Shown here piece by piece: positions 45,871 through 57,977 of a DNA stretch of 64,000 bases; the first letter of the stretch is position 1; every line of letters begins with the position of its first letter. The notes beneath the pieces are model-generated. The model was not told the DNA's origin. It ran no database searches and saw only the letters and a list, made by a program, of their open reading frames with translations. This stretch comes from Actinomadura pelletieri DSM 43383. GTDB taxonomy: Bacteria > Actinomycetota > Actinomycetes > Streptosporangiales > Streptosporangiaceae. The position numbers and the translations under genes were made by a program. The DNA lies in the NCBI RefSeq assembly GCF_003634705.1, contig NZ_RBWU01000002.1, positions 372,001 through 436,000 on the forward strand, written 5' to 3'.

Positions 45871-47067
45871 GTGGTCGACACGGTGGAACTCAGCGCGGAC
45901 GAGGCACGACGGCTTCAGCTGCGCGCCCAGGGTTTCCTGGGCGCGTGGCGTAAGGGCGGCGTCGCGGCGATGCTGGGACGGCTCGGCGCCGTCCAGCTCG
46001 ACACGATCTCCGTCCTCGCCCGGTCCCACGAACTGGTTTCGTATGCCCGCCTGGGGCCGGTCGGGCGCGACACGATCGAAACCGCCTACTGGGGCAACGG
46101 CGCCGCCGGAAACGGGACGTTCGAGTACTGGGCGCACGCCGCGTCCATCCTGCCCATCGCCGACTGGCCGCTGTTCGCGTTCCGCCGCCGCGCCTACCGA
46201 AGCCGCGGGTGGCGCTGGCACAAGGTCCCGGAGGGCGTCTGCGCCGAGATCCGCGCGAAGCTGGCGGCGGACGGCCCGCTGACCACCAAGGAACTCGGCG
46301 GCGCCAAGGCGAGCGCCGAATGGTGGGACTGGAGCGACCACAAGATCGGCATCGAGTGGCTGCTGGACATCGGCGAGGTCGTCTGCGTGCAACGCGTCGG
46401 CTGGCGCCGCGTCTACGACCTGGCCGAACGGGCCGTCCCCGCCGAGTACTTCGCGCTCGACCCGGACGACGACGCCTGCCTGACCGCCCTCGTCGCCCGC
46501 GCCGGACGGGCCCTCGCCGTCGCCACCCGCGCCGACCTCGCCGACTACTACCGCATCAAGCGCGACCAGGTCGACCAGGTGATCGAGGCGACCGGGCTCG
46601 TCCCGGCCCGCGTCGCCGGCTGGTCCCAGCCCGCGTGGGCCGACCCCGACGCCGTGGCGACCCCGCCCCGCGGCCGCCACGCGACGACCCTGCTGTCCCC
46701 GTTCGACTCCCTCGTCTGGGACCGGGCCCGCGCCTCCCGGGTCTTCGGGTTCGACCATCGCCTGGAGGCGTACGTGCCGAAGGCCAAGCGCGTCCACGGC
46801 TACTTCGCGATGCCGCTCCTCGCCGGAGGCAGGCTGATCGGACGCGTCGACCCGGCCCGGGAGGGCCGCACCCTCGTCGCCCGGCAGGTCTCCCTGGAAC
46901 CGTGGGCCGTCAGCACCCCCGCCAGAACGGAGACCTCGACCACCGCCCTCGCCACGGCCCTCTGGCGCGCCGCCACCTGGGTCGGCTGCGACGACGTCCG
47001 CGTCGAGAGAACCGACCTCCCCCCAACCGCCATCGAACACGCCCTGAAAACCACCACCCCCACCTAA
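45871..47067 (+). CDS. YcaQ/AlkX-like winged-helix DNA glycosylase
   Basis: 398 aa. HTH_42 superfamily: LSADEARRLQLRAQGF, then the QxD catalytic motif AVQLDTI (Q42, D44), as in E. coli YcaQ, which unhooks DNA interstrand crosslinks and removes alkylated bases, and its Streptomyces relative AlkZ. Further family segments are FEYWAHAASILP, LLSPFDSLVWDRARASRVFGFDHRLE and GRVDPAREG. Predicted DNA repair; specificity not deducible. GTG start. Confidence 0.9.
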   Translation: MVDTVELSADEARRLQLRAQGFLGAWRKGGVAAMLGRLGAVQLDTISVLARSHELVSYARLGPVGRDTIETAYWGNGAAGNGTFEYWAHAASILPIADWPLFAFRRRAYRSRGWRWHKVPEGVCAEIRAKLAADGPLTTKELGGAKASAEWWDWSDHKIGIEWLLDIGEVVCVQRVGWRRVYDLAERAVPAEYFALDPDDDACLTALVARAGRALAVATRADLADYYRIKRDQVDQVIEATGLVPARVAGWSQPAWADPDAVATPPRGRHATTLLSPFDSLVWDRARASRVFGFDHRLEAYVPKAKRVHGYFAMPLLAGGRLIGRVDPAREGRTLVARQVSLEPWAVSTPARTETSTTALATALWRAATWVGCDDVRVERTDLPPTAIEHALKTTTPT

Positions 47068-47721
47068 CCAACCGCCCCCGCCATCGCCGACACCACCGGC
47101 ATCCACCCAGGACTGATCGATGGTTCCCGGACGCGGCGGACGATCGCCTCACAGATGACCCCGGCGGCGCCCATGGCCAGAGCGCACAACGACGCCGACG
47201 CGCTCCTTACCCACAGGCGCCATGCCGGGGCCACGCGCGGGCCACAGAAAAAGTTGCGCCCGAACCGCGTCCCCGCCTGGCCGTTCACCACGACGAAGGC
47301 GGACGACCCGCCCCGACCGGACGCCCCAGCCGGGCGTGCCGTTCGCGCCCTGACTGGGCGCGCCCATCGAGCGTGGCGTCCGGGTGTCCTAACCAAGGTG
47401 CGGGCCAGGTGGCTGATCCAGGGTGTTGGCCGGGCCTGTCGACTGGGCGTGCCGTTCGAGCGTGGCGCCGCGGACCACCGGCCGGGGGCGTTGACTGGGC
47501 GGGCTGGTTGGGCGTGTGGACTGGGTTGCTGGCCGTCGGCATTGGACGGGGGCGCTTGTCGGCGCAGCGGTCGGGTGCGTCTGGGCAAGCGTTCCGAGCG
47601 GGCGCCCCGGCCGAGTGCCCTCGGCCGGGGTGGGATGGGTTTCGGGCTTGTTCTTTTCGGGGGTTGGGGCTACCGAATCCGGGTTTTTCTGGGCGGGGTG
47701 ATCTTGGTGGGGTGAGGGGGG
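47068..47721. other. 650-bp gap with degenerate G-rich repeats
   Basis: No supported gene. From 47350 to 47560 the word GACTGGGCG-GCC recurs with TTCGAGCGTGGCG or ATCGAGCGTGGCG (near 47353 and 47441, with a further partial copy near 47494). The stretch from 47480 to 47700 is G- and T-rich on the plus strand. A 186-codon frame exists here but has no recognisable protein features. Confidence 0.55.
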
Positions 47722-48075
47722 TCAGCCGTGGGGGGTCTGTTGGGGGTCGGTGGCCACCGGGCGGTCGAGGGACTCGCCCGCGGGGCCGCCGCGGCGCTTG
47801 TCGGAGCGGGAGCCGAACAGTGAGTAGTCGACTATTTCCGGAATGACGCGGGGCGCGTCCACGACCACATCGGCGAACAGATGGACGAAACCGCTGATGA
47901 TCATGCCGAGAACGATGATCCCGGCGCCCACCCAGAACAGGATCCACAGTGGCCCCATACAGAGCGCCACGCCGCCGACGACGAACCCGGCGAAGATGAC
48001 CGAGACGGCCATCCATGAACTCGGTCGCCCGGCGTGCGATCCGTGCGACCCTTCGGACTGCGACTGTTCGGACAC
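47722..48075 (-). CDS. Small two-span membrane protein (HGxxxxxW type)
   Basis: 117 aa. Begins with a polar stretch and HGSHAGRPSSW, then two membrane spans (MAVSVIFAGFVVGGVALCM, LWILFWVGAGIIVLGMIISGF) and a basic cytoplasmic tail. The His-Gly then Trp entry to two spans recurs in actinobacterial small membrane proteins of unknown function. Divergent from secA. Confidence 0.75.
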   Translation of the reverse strand: MSEQSQSEGSHGSHAGRPSSWMAVSVIFAGFVVGGVALCMGPLWILFWVGAGIIVLGMIISGFVHLFADVVVDAPRVIPEIVDYSLFGSRSDKRRGGPAGESLDRPVATDPQQTPHG

Positions 48076-48258
48076 TGCGCGTCTCCCTCCGCTTCGTCGG
48101 AAACATCCTCTCCGGGAGCCCGAGGGTCAAACGAGGCGTGCTATGGATTGCGCTGCGGAGTGACGTAGACCATTCTGGGTCTCGCCTACGATGGCATCGT
48201 ACGTGTGGTGTGCGCGCCGCTGGAGCGGTGACCCACGATCTGCAAGGAGCCTCTGAGA

Positions 48259-51243
<2,985 letters not shown>

Positions 51244-51259
51244 GTAGTAGAAGTCACGA

Positions 51260-51291
51260 AAGCGGCCCCCGGTGCACACCGGGGGCCGCTT
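51260..51291. terminator. Bidirectional terminator between secA and the Rv3235-like gene
   Basis: AAGCGGCCCCCGGTG (51260-51274) pairs perfectly with CACCGGGGGCCGCTT (51277-51291) around a 2-base loop. It serves the two convergent genes. Confidence 0.85.
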
Positions 51292-51299
51292 CCGTTCGT

Positions 51300-51764
51300 T
51301 CACGGCGCGGTCGTCTCCAGCGCGGTACAACGCCACCGTCCCCGCATGTGTTGGAGCCGCAGGGCCAGCGCGTGGACACGTCCGGCGACGACGACCACCG
51401 CGACCACCTCCGCCACCGCCGGGACAGGCCGCTGAAGACGACTGGACAGCACCTTCGGCGGGACGACCCGTCTCCCTCGCCCGACCGCCTCACCGCGCCG
51501 GGACACCTTCCTGCACACTTCGGGAACGGCCACGAGCGACAGCTGATGAGGCGGCCGCGTCCCCGCCAGGACCTCCACGACCAGCCGCACGGCGGTGTCG
51601 GCGACGGCCCGGACCTCCGCGTCCACCCCGTCCGCGGGCCGCACCACCCGCAACTCCGGCACCCGCGCCGCGGGAACCGCCGGCCTCAACGCCAGCGCCC
51701 CACGCGTCACCGGCTGATACCGAACGAACCGCACCACCACGGCCTTCTCCGAACGACGCCCCAT
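51300..51764 (-). CDS. Rv3235-family protein (DUF6459)
   Basis: 154 aa. Basic N-terminus, then AVADTAVRLVVEVLAGTRPPHQLSLVAVPEVCRKV, and a C-terminal HALALRLQHMRGRWRCTALE, features of the small actinobacterial family that sits beside secA. No signal or membrane span. Function unknown. Confidence 0.8.
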   Translation of the reverse strand: MGRRSEKAVVVRFVRYQPVTRGALALRPAVPAARVPELRVVRPADGVDAEVRAVADTAVRLVVEVLAGTRPPHQLSLVAVPEVCRKVSRRGEAVGRGRRVVPPKVLSSRLQRPVPAVAEVVAVVVVAGRVHALALRLQHMRGRWRCTALETTAP

Positions 51765-52021
51765 ACGAAAACCTCCTGTCTCTTTCAGAGACAGGAGTCA
51801 CGAGAGCCGCGAAAAATACATCCTGACCGCATCAGGCCGATCCCACCCACCGAGGACGAGCCTGAGGTAAAGGCCGTCGCCGGGCTCCCCCATCTCGTCG
51901 ACGGACAGGAGCCGCTGAAGCCGCGAGGCAAGAACGTCTGGACGCGAGCGAGCCGCTTCGTACGCCTGAGCAGGGGAGCGCAGCAGGACGTGTGGCGTCC
52001 GCCCCTCCGAGCCCCCTTGCC

Positions 52022-52190
52022 TTGTTGGACGCCAGGGGTGCTGGAGTGGCGCGGTGAGGAAGTCGGGGCGGCCCGTAAGTCTGGGGAGGGGGTGTTCTGG
52101 CGTTCTGTCGTTTGGAGTCTGGTTTGTTGGACGACCGGGGGCGCTGGCGGCGCGGTGAGGGCCTTGGGGCGGCCCGTAGGTCTGGGGAGG
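52022..52190. repeat. Imperfect direct repeat of about 100-bp period
   Basis: Two copies share TTGTTGGACG, GGCGCGGTGAGG, GGGGCGGCCCGTARGTCTGG and GGAGGGGG in the same order. They lie in G-rich non-coding DNA similar in style to the gaps at 43020 and 47350. Confidence 0.6.
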
Positions 52191-52235
52191 GGGCGGGGTG
52201 TTGGGGCCGCGAGGGTGGCGGGCCGGGAAAGGAGG

Positions 52236-52266
52236 GGCGGCGGGACGCCGTTGGCGTCCCGCCGCC
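52236..52266 (-). terminator. Second hairpin beyond the PTS permease gene
   Basis: GGCGGCGGGACGCC (52236-52249) pairs perfectly with GGCGTCCCGCCGCC (52253-52266) around GTT, 125 bases past the stop in the transcription direction; a back-up terminator is the simplest reading. Confidence 0.5.
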
Positions 52267-52344
52267 TGGGAGCGAGTCCCGGGTGAGGCGCGGGAATCCC
52301 GGGACTCTCCTGGGGGCCGGGCCAGGGGGCTGGACCGGCCCGGC

Positions 52345-52379
52345 GGGGCGCCGCTCGGATGAGGGGAACGCGGCGCCCC
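52345..52379 (-). terminator. Terminator of the PTS permease gene
   Basis: GGGGCGCCGC (52345-52354) pairs with GCGGCGCCCC (52370-52379) around 15 bases, directly after the stop at 52391. Confidence 0.65.
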
Positions 52380-52390
52380 TTGGGGGAAGG

Positions 52391-53743
52391 TCAGCCGCCG
52401 GCGGGAGCTCCCTGCGCGCCGCCTTCCTTCTTGTTACCGGCCATTTCCGGGTCGACCGCCGGGTCGGCGGCCACCGTTTCCTCGCCTTCGGGTTCCCGCC
52501 CGGGGGTCGCGAAGTTGAACTTCTTGATCAGGAAACTGAAGACGAAGAAGTAGATGAAGAAGTACAGGACGCCCATTCCGATGATGAGCGCGAGTTGCTC
52601 GGTATTGTCCTTCCTCGCGTTGAGCAGTAGGTCGATCAACCCGGCGGAGAAGCTGAACCCGAGCTGGGCTCCGGCGGCCTCCAGGACCGCCATCGAGATG
52701 CCGGTGAGGACGACGTGCACGCCGTAGAGGACGGGCGCGACGAACATGAACGAGAACTCGATGGGTTCGGTGACGCCGGTGACGAACGCGGTGAGCGCGG
52801 CGGACAGCATGATGCCGCCGACCGCGGGACGCCGGTGGGCGGGAGCGGCGCGCCAGATGGCGAACGCCGCGCCGGGGAGGCCGAACATCAGGACGGGGAA
52901 GTAGCCGGCGAGGAAGCCGCCCGCGTCGGGGTCGCCCGCCAGGTAGCGGTTGACCTCACCCTTGACGACGCCTTCGCCGGTCTGGAAGTCACCGAACACG
53001 AACCAGATGAGCGAGTTCGGGATGTGGTGGAGGCCGAAGGGCAGCAGCAGACGGTTGACGACGCCGTACACACCGGCGCCGAGGGCGCCCGCGCCCGTGA
53101 CCCAGTCACCGAAGTCGGTGAGGATGTTGCCGAACAGGGGCCAGATGAGGCCGATGAGCACACCGAGGATCAGCGCGGCGAACGCGGTGACGATCGGGAC
53201 GAACCGGCGGCCACCGAAGAACGCCAGGTAGGCCGGCAGCTTCACACGGTAGAACCGCTGGTAGAGGAGTGCCGCGGTGAGGCCAATGAGGATGCCGCCG
53301 AGGACGTCGGTGGGGTTCTTCAGGCCCCAGTCGATCACCGGCGTGGGTGCGTCGCCCTGCATTTTGGTGACGACGACCGTGTCCTTGAGCTCATCGGTGT
53401 GCGAGAACATGATCTTGGAGACCCGGTCGTAGACCAGGTAGCCGACCACGGCCGCGAGCGCGGTGGAGCCGTCGGACTTCTTGGCGAAACCGATCGCCAC
53501 GCCGACCGCGAACAGCAGCGGGAGGGCGACGAACAGCGCGTTTCCGGCCTCACCGACGATCTCGGCGACGCGGTTCCATTCGAGACCGTCCTTACCGAGC
53601 ATGTCGGCCTGGCCGAGCCGCAGCAGGATGCCGGCGGCGGGCAGGACGGCGATCGGCAGCATGAGGCTGCGGCCGATTCGCTGCAATATCGCGAGGGCGC
53701 TCGACCCTCGGCGTGGCGCTGAGTCCACTGTCGTGGCTGTCAT
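52391..53743 (-). CDS. PTS system N-acetylglucosamine-specific EIIC
   Basis: 450-aa membrane channel of the glucose-family PTS. Family signatures: LMLPIAVLPAAGILLRLGQ, FAVGVAIGFAKKSDGSTALA, LLLPFGLHHIPNSLIWF, GVTEPIEFSFMFVAPVLYG (substrate-binding GITEP-type loop). It ends after the EIIC domain; the EIIB domain is a separate gene at 57272. Length and similarity fit NagE2-type GlcNAc transporters of streptomycetes. GAGGAGGAA precedes the ATG. Co-directional with, and 53 bp after, the DasR-like gene, so probably in one transcript with it. Confidence 0.93.
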   Translation of the reverse strand: MTATTVDSAPRRGSSALAILQRIGRSLMLPIAVLPAAGILLRLGQADMLGKDGLEWNRVAEIVGEAGNALFVALPLLFAVGVAIGFAKKSDGSTALAAVVGYLVYDRVSKIMFSHTDELKDTVVVTKMQGDAPTPVIDWGLKNPTDVLGGILIGLTAALLYQRFYRVKLPAYLAFFGGRRFVPIVTAFAALILGVLIGLIWPLFGNILTDFGDWVTGAGALGAGVYGVVNRLLLPFGLHHIPNSLIWFVFGDFQTGEGVVKGEVNRYLAGDPDAGGFLAGYFPVLMFGLPGAAFAIWRAAPAHRRPAVGGIMLSAALTAFVTGVTEPIEFSFMFVAPVLYGVHVVLTGISMAVLEAAGAQLGFSFSAGLIDLLLNARKDNTEQLALIIGMGVLYFFIYFFVFSFLIKKFNFATPGREPEGEETVAADPAVDPEMAGNKKEGGAQGAPAGG

Positions 53744-53796
53744 CGCGAGGTTCCTCCTCAGGGGATTTCAGGAGTTCTCAGGGACTGGCTGGGTTT

Positions 53797-54540
53797 TCAG
53801 GCCTGCGGGGGCGGTGGATTTCCGAGAGCCGTGTGGATCTGGTAACGGTCCGCCCTGTAGGTCGACACGCCCAGCTCGGCGCATACGCCTCCGGTGTACG
53901 AGCGGCGTTGTAGGAGCAGCACGGCACTGCCCCTGGGTATGTGCAGGTGCCTGGCGTCGGCGGCGTCCGCCAGACTCGCGTCGATGGTCTGGTCGCCCGC
54001 GTCGAAGACCAGGCCGTACACCGCCTCCAGAACTCCGTAAAGGGATCGGTCGGCGAGTCGCCGGTCCAGCAGGTCAGGGGCGAGCGAGGCGAGGATGTGG
54101 GCACGTTCCAGCGCCATCGGCTCACCGTCGGCGGTGCGAAGCCGTTCGATGACGTGTATCGCTGTGCCCGGTTCGACCTCGAAGATCCGGGCGAGGCGGG
54201 CGTCCGCGGGGACGGTCCGCCGGTCCAGATCGATCGCGCCGGGATGGAGGCCGCGGCTCAGCATGTCCTCGGTGAACGAGACCAGCCGCAGCGGCATCTC
54301 GATCTTGGGCCGGGCAACGAAGGTGCCCTTGCCCGGGACGCGGTAGAGCCGGCCCTCGGAGACGAGCTGGTCGACCCCTTGCCGCACGGTCATGCGTGAC
54401 AGTCCGTACCGGACGCACAACTCGCGCTCCGAGGGTATCGGGGCGTCGACGGGCAGTTCCGCGCTCTCGATCAGGTCGAGCAGGATCGCGCGGAGCTGGA
54501 AGTACTTCGGTACCGGACTGTGCGGGTCGATTGTCGTCAC
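53797..54540 (-). CDS. GntR/HutC-family regulator, DasR-like
   Basis: 247 aa. Winged helix VPKYFQLRAILLDLI to SRMTVRQGVDQLVSEGRLYRVPGKGTFVA, followed by a UTRA ligand domain (RLVSFTEDMLSRGLHPG, VIERLRTADGEPMALERAHI). This matches DasR/NagR, repressors of GlcNAc use that respond to amino-sugar phosphates. Operator-like palindromes lie 93 bp upstream of its own start and 52 bp before nagA. Context (PTS, nagA) supports the assignment. Confidence 0.93.
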   Translation of the reverse strand: MTTIDPHSPVPKYFQLRAILLDLIESAELPVDAPIPSERELCVRYGLSRMTVRQGVDQLVSEGRLYRVPGKGTFVARPKIEMPLRLVSFTEDMLSRGLHPGAIDLDRRTVPADARLARIFEVEPGTAIHVIERLRTADGEPMALERAHILASLAPDLLDRRLADRSLYGVLEAVYGLVFDAGDQTIDASLADAADARHLHIPRGSAVLLLQRRSYTGGVCAELGVSTYRADRYQIHTALGNPPPPQA

Positions 54541-54632
54541 GGGGGTGTCCTCGATGGCCGGGGGCCGGATCGATGGGATTCGCCGGGTTTCGACGGATGA
54601 AGTGGGCTTCGAAGGTGTTCGATTTGGTTCGT

Positions 54633-54658
54633 ACTGGTCTAGGCCGGACTAGACCACA
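54633..54658. promoter_or_regulatory. DasR-type operator upstream of the regulator gene
   Basis: ACTGGTCTA and TAGACCACA half-sites, separated by eight bases centred on CCGG. Half-sites match the streptomycete dre consensus (ACTGGTCTAGACCACT), but the spacer is longer. Suggests autoregulation. Confidence 0.8.
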
Positions 54659-54929
54659 GGACCGAAAGGCATGTCAATGCACGAATTCGTAACGACCGGG
54701 TCACGGGCCACGGACACCAAGATCGACGATTTTCCAGGTCACGGGCCCCTTCTGGGCGGTATGTCCGGGCAAGGGCTCCCCGGCGTGTCCTCTTCCGGCT
54801 CCCGGCCCGGTGCCGGACGGCCGAATCTCCCGGTCATGGACGGGTCGGCACCTTCCCTGTGGAGGACGGTTCCCTGACGAGTTCGAGCCCGCATCTTCAT
54901 CTTCATCCGATTCGTGGAGTATGGTGCGT

Positions 54930-54955
54930 ACTGGTCTAGTCCGGACTAGACCAGT
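54930..54955. promoter_or_regulatory. DasR-type operator upstream of nagA
   Basis: Perfect 26-bp palindrome: ACTGGTCTA, GTCCGGAC, TAGACCAGT. The eight central bases are themselves palindromic. It lies 52 bases before the nagA start, inside the expected promoter. Confidence 0.88.
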
Positions 54956-55006
54956 TGTTCGGGTCATATCAACCCGAGACCGTCGTGTCACGGAGAGTGT
55001 TCGGCC

Positions 55007-56167
55007 ATGGCATCACTGCTGATCACAGCGCACAGCTTGATCATTACCCCCACGGGTACTTCTACCCGTGTCGTCTCTCCGGGATACGTCCGTGTGACGG
55101 ACGGTGTGATCGTGGAGGCCGGAGAGGGCCGTCCGGCCGATCCGCCCGATGTCGACCTGCCGGACGGGCTGCTCGCCCCCGGCCTCGTCGACCTCCAGGT
55201 CAACGGGTTCTACGGCCACGACATGGTGGACGCCGACGAGGCCGCCTGGCACACCGTCGTCTCCCGTCTCCCCGAGACCGGCGTGACCGCGTTCCTGCCC
55301 ACGTTCATCACCGCCCCGGTCGAGACGCAGGCCGCGGCACTCCGCCGCGCCCGCGACATCCTCCCGAACCTTCCCGCTGGAACCCGTGTCCTCGGCGTCC
55401 ATCTGGAAGGACCGTTCCTGTCCGACAAGCGGAAGGGCGCGCACAACGCCGCCCACCTCACCGACCCGGCGCCCGAGGCCGTCGCGACCCTGCTGGAGAC
55501 GGGCCTGGTCAAGCTCGTCACCCTCGCGCCCGAACGCAACGGCGCGCTCGACGCCGTCCGCGCCCTCACCGAGGCGGGGGTGCTGGTCAGCGTCGGGCAC
55601 AGCGACGCCACCGCCGAGGAGACCGCCGCCGCGGCCGACGCCGGGGCCCGCATGGTCACCCACATCTTCAACGCGCAGTCCGGTGTCCACCACCGCGATC
55701 CCGGCGTCGCCGTGCAGGCGCTGATCGACGACCGGCTCAGCCCCGGTCTGATCCTCGACCTGCACCATGTCGCGCCGAAGGTCGCCGAGCTGGTGTTCCG
55801 GGCCGCGCCGGGACGGGTCGTGCTCGTCACCGACGCGGCCGCGTCCGCCGGGATGCCGCCCGGCACCTACGAGCTGGGCGGTGAGCCCATCACGATGCCC
55901 GAACAGGGCCCGCCGCTGCGCGCCGACGGCACGCTCGCCGGGTCGGGCCTCCGCCTGGACGAGGCCGTCGGCAACGCCGTGGGCATCGGCATCGACACGG
56001 TCACGGCGGTGGACGCCGCGACCCGGGTACCGGCCGACCTCATCGGCCGTCCCGACCTCGGCCGGATCGCGCCCGGCGCCGCCGCGGACCTGGTCTGGCT
56101 CGGGCCGGACCTCCGCGCGCGTACGACCTGGGCGGGCGGGCAGAAAGTCTTCGAAGGGGGATCATGA
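55007..56167 (+). CDS. nagA: N-acetylglucosamine-6-phosphate deacetylase
   Basis: 386-aa amidohydrolase that converts GlcNAc-6-P to glucosamine-6-P. Visible: LVDLQVNGFYGHDM, GVHLEGPFLS (metal Glu), VSVGHSDAT (metal His), VTHIFNAQSG (metal His) and the catalytic Asp in LVTDAAASAGMPPG. First gene of the plus-strand amino-sugar operon, right after a DasR-type palindrome. Its stop overlaps the next start (ATGA). Confidence 0.96.
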   Translation: MASLLITAHSLIITPTGTSTRVVSPGYVRVTDGVIVEAGEGRPADPPDVDLPDGLLAPGLVDLQVNGFYGHDMVDADEAAWHTVVSRLPETGVTAFLPTFITAPVETQAAALRRARDILPNLPAGTRVLGVHLEGPFLSDKRKGAHNAAHLTDPAPEAVATLLETGLVKLVTLAPERNGALDAVRALTEAGVLVSVGHSDATAEETAAAADAGARMVTHIFNAQSGVHHRDPGVAVQALIDDRLSPGLILDLHHVAPKVAELVFRAAPGRVVLVTDAAASAGMPPGTYELGGEPITMPEQGPPLRADGTLAGSGLRLDEAVGNAVGIGIDTVTAVDAATRVPADLIGRPDLGRIAPGAAADLVWLGPDLRARTTWAGGQKVFEGGS

Positions 56168-57222
56168 CCAGTGTGATGCGCGCCGAGATCGGCGAGCAGC
56201 CGGACGCGCTGCGCCGGACGATCGACGCGCTCCTGCCGCGTACGCCCGACCTCGCGGCCCTGGGCCGGGAGACGCGGCAGGTGCTGTTCATCGCCCGCGG
56301 CTCGTCCGACAACGCCGCCGTGTACGGGCGCTACCTGGTGGAATCGCACACCGGACGGCTGGCGACGCTCGCCGCGCCGTCCATCGCGACCACCTACAAG
56401 CGCAAGCTCGACCTGTCCGGTGTGCTGGCCGTCGCGATCAGCCAGTCCGGCAAGACCGAGGAGATCGTCGAGACGCTCGACTGGGCCCGTGACTGCGGCG
56501 CCCGGACCGTCGCCGTCACCAACGGCGCCGGGTCGCCGCTCGCCGAGGCGGCGGAGGTCGCGCTGGTCACCGAGGCCGGCGACGAGATCGCCGTCCCGGC
56601 CACCAAGACCTACACCACCCAGCTCGCCGCGCTGTCGGTGCTCGGCCTCGGTCTCGGCGCGGACGTGGAAGGCGGCGTGGAAGGCGGCGGCGACGCTTTG
56701 CGCCGCGTCCCCGACGAGGTCGCCCGGCTGATCGCGCTGACCGAGGAGTCCCCGGCGCTGCCGGAGATCGTCGAGGAGCTGGCCAAGGTCCCGGGCGCGG
56801 TCGTGTCCGGACGCGGCATCGCGTTCGGCACCGCGCTGGAGCTGGCGCTGAAGATCAAGGAGGCGTGCTACCTGCACGCGATGGGCCTGTCCTACGCCGA
56901 CCTCCAGCACGGCCCGATCGCCGTCGTGGACGCGCAGACCCCCGCGCTGCTGGTCGCCGCCGACTCCGGCCCGACGCTCGCCGGGACCGTCGCGCTGGCC
57001 CGCCGGGTGGCGGGCGCGGGCGCCCGCGCGTACGGGCTCGGCGGCGGCCCCGACCTGGCGGCCGCGTGCTCGGCGACGCTGCCCGGACCGGTCCTGCCCG
57101 AGTGGACGGCGCCGCTCGGCCTCATCGTCCCGGGCCAGATTCTCGTGGAGAACCTGGCCCGGCGGCTCGGTATCGACCCGGACGTTCCCCGCGGCCTGAA
57201 CAAGGTCACCCAGACGGACTGA
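56164..57222 (+). CDS. SIS-domain glucosamine-6-phosphate deaminase/isomerase
   Basis: 352 aa with two SIS domains: VLFIARGSSDNAAVYGRYL and ISQSGKTEEIVETL in the first, VVSGRGIAFGTALELALKIKEACYLHAMGLSYADLQHGP in the second. This is the GlmS isomerase-domain architecture without the glutaminase part, as in NagB-II/AgaS. Expected to turn glucosamine-6-P into fructose-6-P and ammonia, the step after NagA; context makes this likely but the exact reaction is inferred. Translationally coupled to nagA. Confidence 0.88.
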   Translation: MTSVMRAEIGEQPDALRRTIDALLPRTPDLAALGRETRQVLFIARGSSDNAAVYGRYLVESHTGRLATLAAPSIATTYKRKLDLSGVLAVAISQSGKTEEIVETLDWARDCGARTVAVTNGAGSPLAEAAEVALVTEAGDEIAVPATKTYTTQLAALSVLGLGLGADVEGGVEGGGDALRRVPDEVARLIALTEESPALPEIVEELAKVPGAVVSGRGIAFGTALELALKIKEACYLHAMGLSYADLQHGPIAVVDAQTPALLVAADSGPTLAGTVALARRVAGAGARAYGLGGGPDLAAACSATLPGPVLPEWTAPLGLIVPGQILVENLARRLGIDPDVPRGLNKVTQTD

Positions 57223-57271
57223 CCCACGGACCCCGGCGGAACCGGGCCCCACCCCAACGAGGAGGACAAGC

Positions 57272-57505
57272 ATGGACAAGGCCGAGGCCATCATCGCCGC
57301 GCTGGGCGGCGCCGACAACATCGTGGACATCGAGCCCTGCGCGACCCGGTTGCGCACCGAGGTCTCGGACGCCGGCAAGGTCGACGAGGCCGCGCTGAAG
57401 AAGGCGGGCGCGTTCGGTGTCATGCGCAGCGGCACCGTCGTGCAGGTCGTCGTGGGCACCGAGGCCGACACCCTCGCCAGCGACATCGAGGACATCCTCG
57501 ACTGA
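57272..57505 (+). CDS. PTS glucose/GlcNAc-family EIIB
   Basis: 77-aa stand-alone EIIB. The phosphorylated cysteine is C23 in DIEPCATRLRTEV; VMRSGTVVQVVVG is also conserved. Receives phosphate from EIIA and passes it to the sugar carried by EIIC. GAGGAGGA lies just before the ATG. Separated from its EIIC gene, which is on the opposite strand 3.5 kb away. Confidence 0.93.
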   Translation: MDKAEAIIAALGGADNIVDIEPCATRLRTEVSDAGKVDEAALKKAGAFGVMRSGTVVQVVVGTEADTLASDIEDILD

Positions 57506-57523
57506 CCCAGAAGGACCCCTCAC

Positions 57524-57973
57524 ATGACCCGAGTACTGTCACCGGTCGCGGGCCGGGTCGTCGGCCTCGCCGGCGTGCCCGACCCCGTGTTCGCCCAGGC
57601 CATGGTCGGTCCGGGCACCGCGGTCGACCCCGAGCGCGGCCCCGGCGAGGCCCTCGCGCCCGTCACCGGCAAGCTCGTCAAACTGCACCCGCACGCCTAT
57701 GTCGTCGTGGACGAAGAAGGACACGGGGTGCTGGTTCATCTTGGAATCGACACAGTCAAACTGAAGGGGCAGGGTTTCGAGCTCCTCGTGTCCGAGGGCG
57801 ACCAGGTCACGTCCGGCCAGCCGGTCGTCGCCTGGGATCCGTCCGTCATCGAGGCGGGCGGACGATCGCCGGTCTGCGCGGTCGTCGCGCTCGACGCGGG
57901 CGCCGACGCCCTGTCGGACGTGGTGGAGTCGGGCGAGGTGACACGGGGGGCAGAGCTGTTCACATGGAACTGA
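57524..57973 (+). CDS. PTS glucose-family EIIA
   Basis: 149-aa Crr-like phosphocarrier. Starts VLSPVAGRVVGLAGVPDPVF; the active His is in GVLVHLGIDTVKLKGQGF, with the second conserved His in KLHPHAYVV. Takes phosphate from HPr and gives it to EIIB. Between EIIB and the HAD gene with gaps of 18 and 4 bp. Confidence 0.95.
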   Translation: MTRVLSPVAGRVVGLAGVPDPVFAQAMVGPGTAVDPERGPGEALAPVTGKLVKLHPHAYVVVDEEGHGVLVHLGIDTVKLKGQGFELLVSEGDQVTSGQPVVAWDPSVIEAGGRSPVCAVVALDAGADALSDVVESGEVTRGAELFTWN

Positions 57974-57977
57974 ACGG

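Larger units (their letters stand above)
51765..52390. other. Gap between the Rv3235-like gene and the PTS permease
   Basis: No gene. Contains an imperfect direct repeat of about 70 bp: one copy near 52022-52082 and another near 52124-52186, both with GTTGGACG, GGCGCGGTGAGG and GGGGCGGCCCGTA; and two hairpins downstream of the PTS gene, listed separately. Confidence 0.6.
54541..55006. other. Divergent promoter region between the DasR-like gene and nagA
   Basis: No gene. Carries one operator palindrome near each end. The middle (54660-54900) is ordinary GC-rich DNA without a recognised signal. Confidence 0.6.

Noticed and set aside
47155..47715. 186-codon plus-strand frame in the gap before the small membrane protein gene
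   Set aside because: No domain, no ribosome-binding site, and it follows degenerate G-rich repeats.
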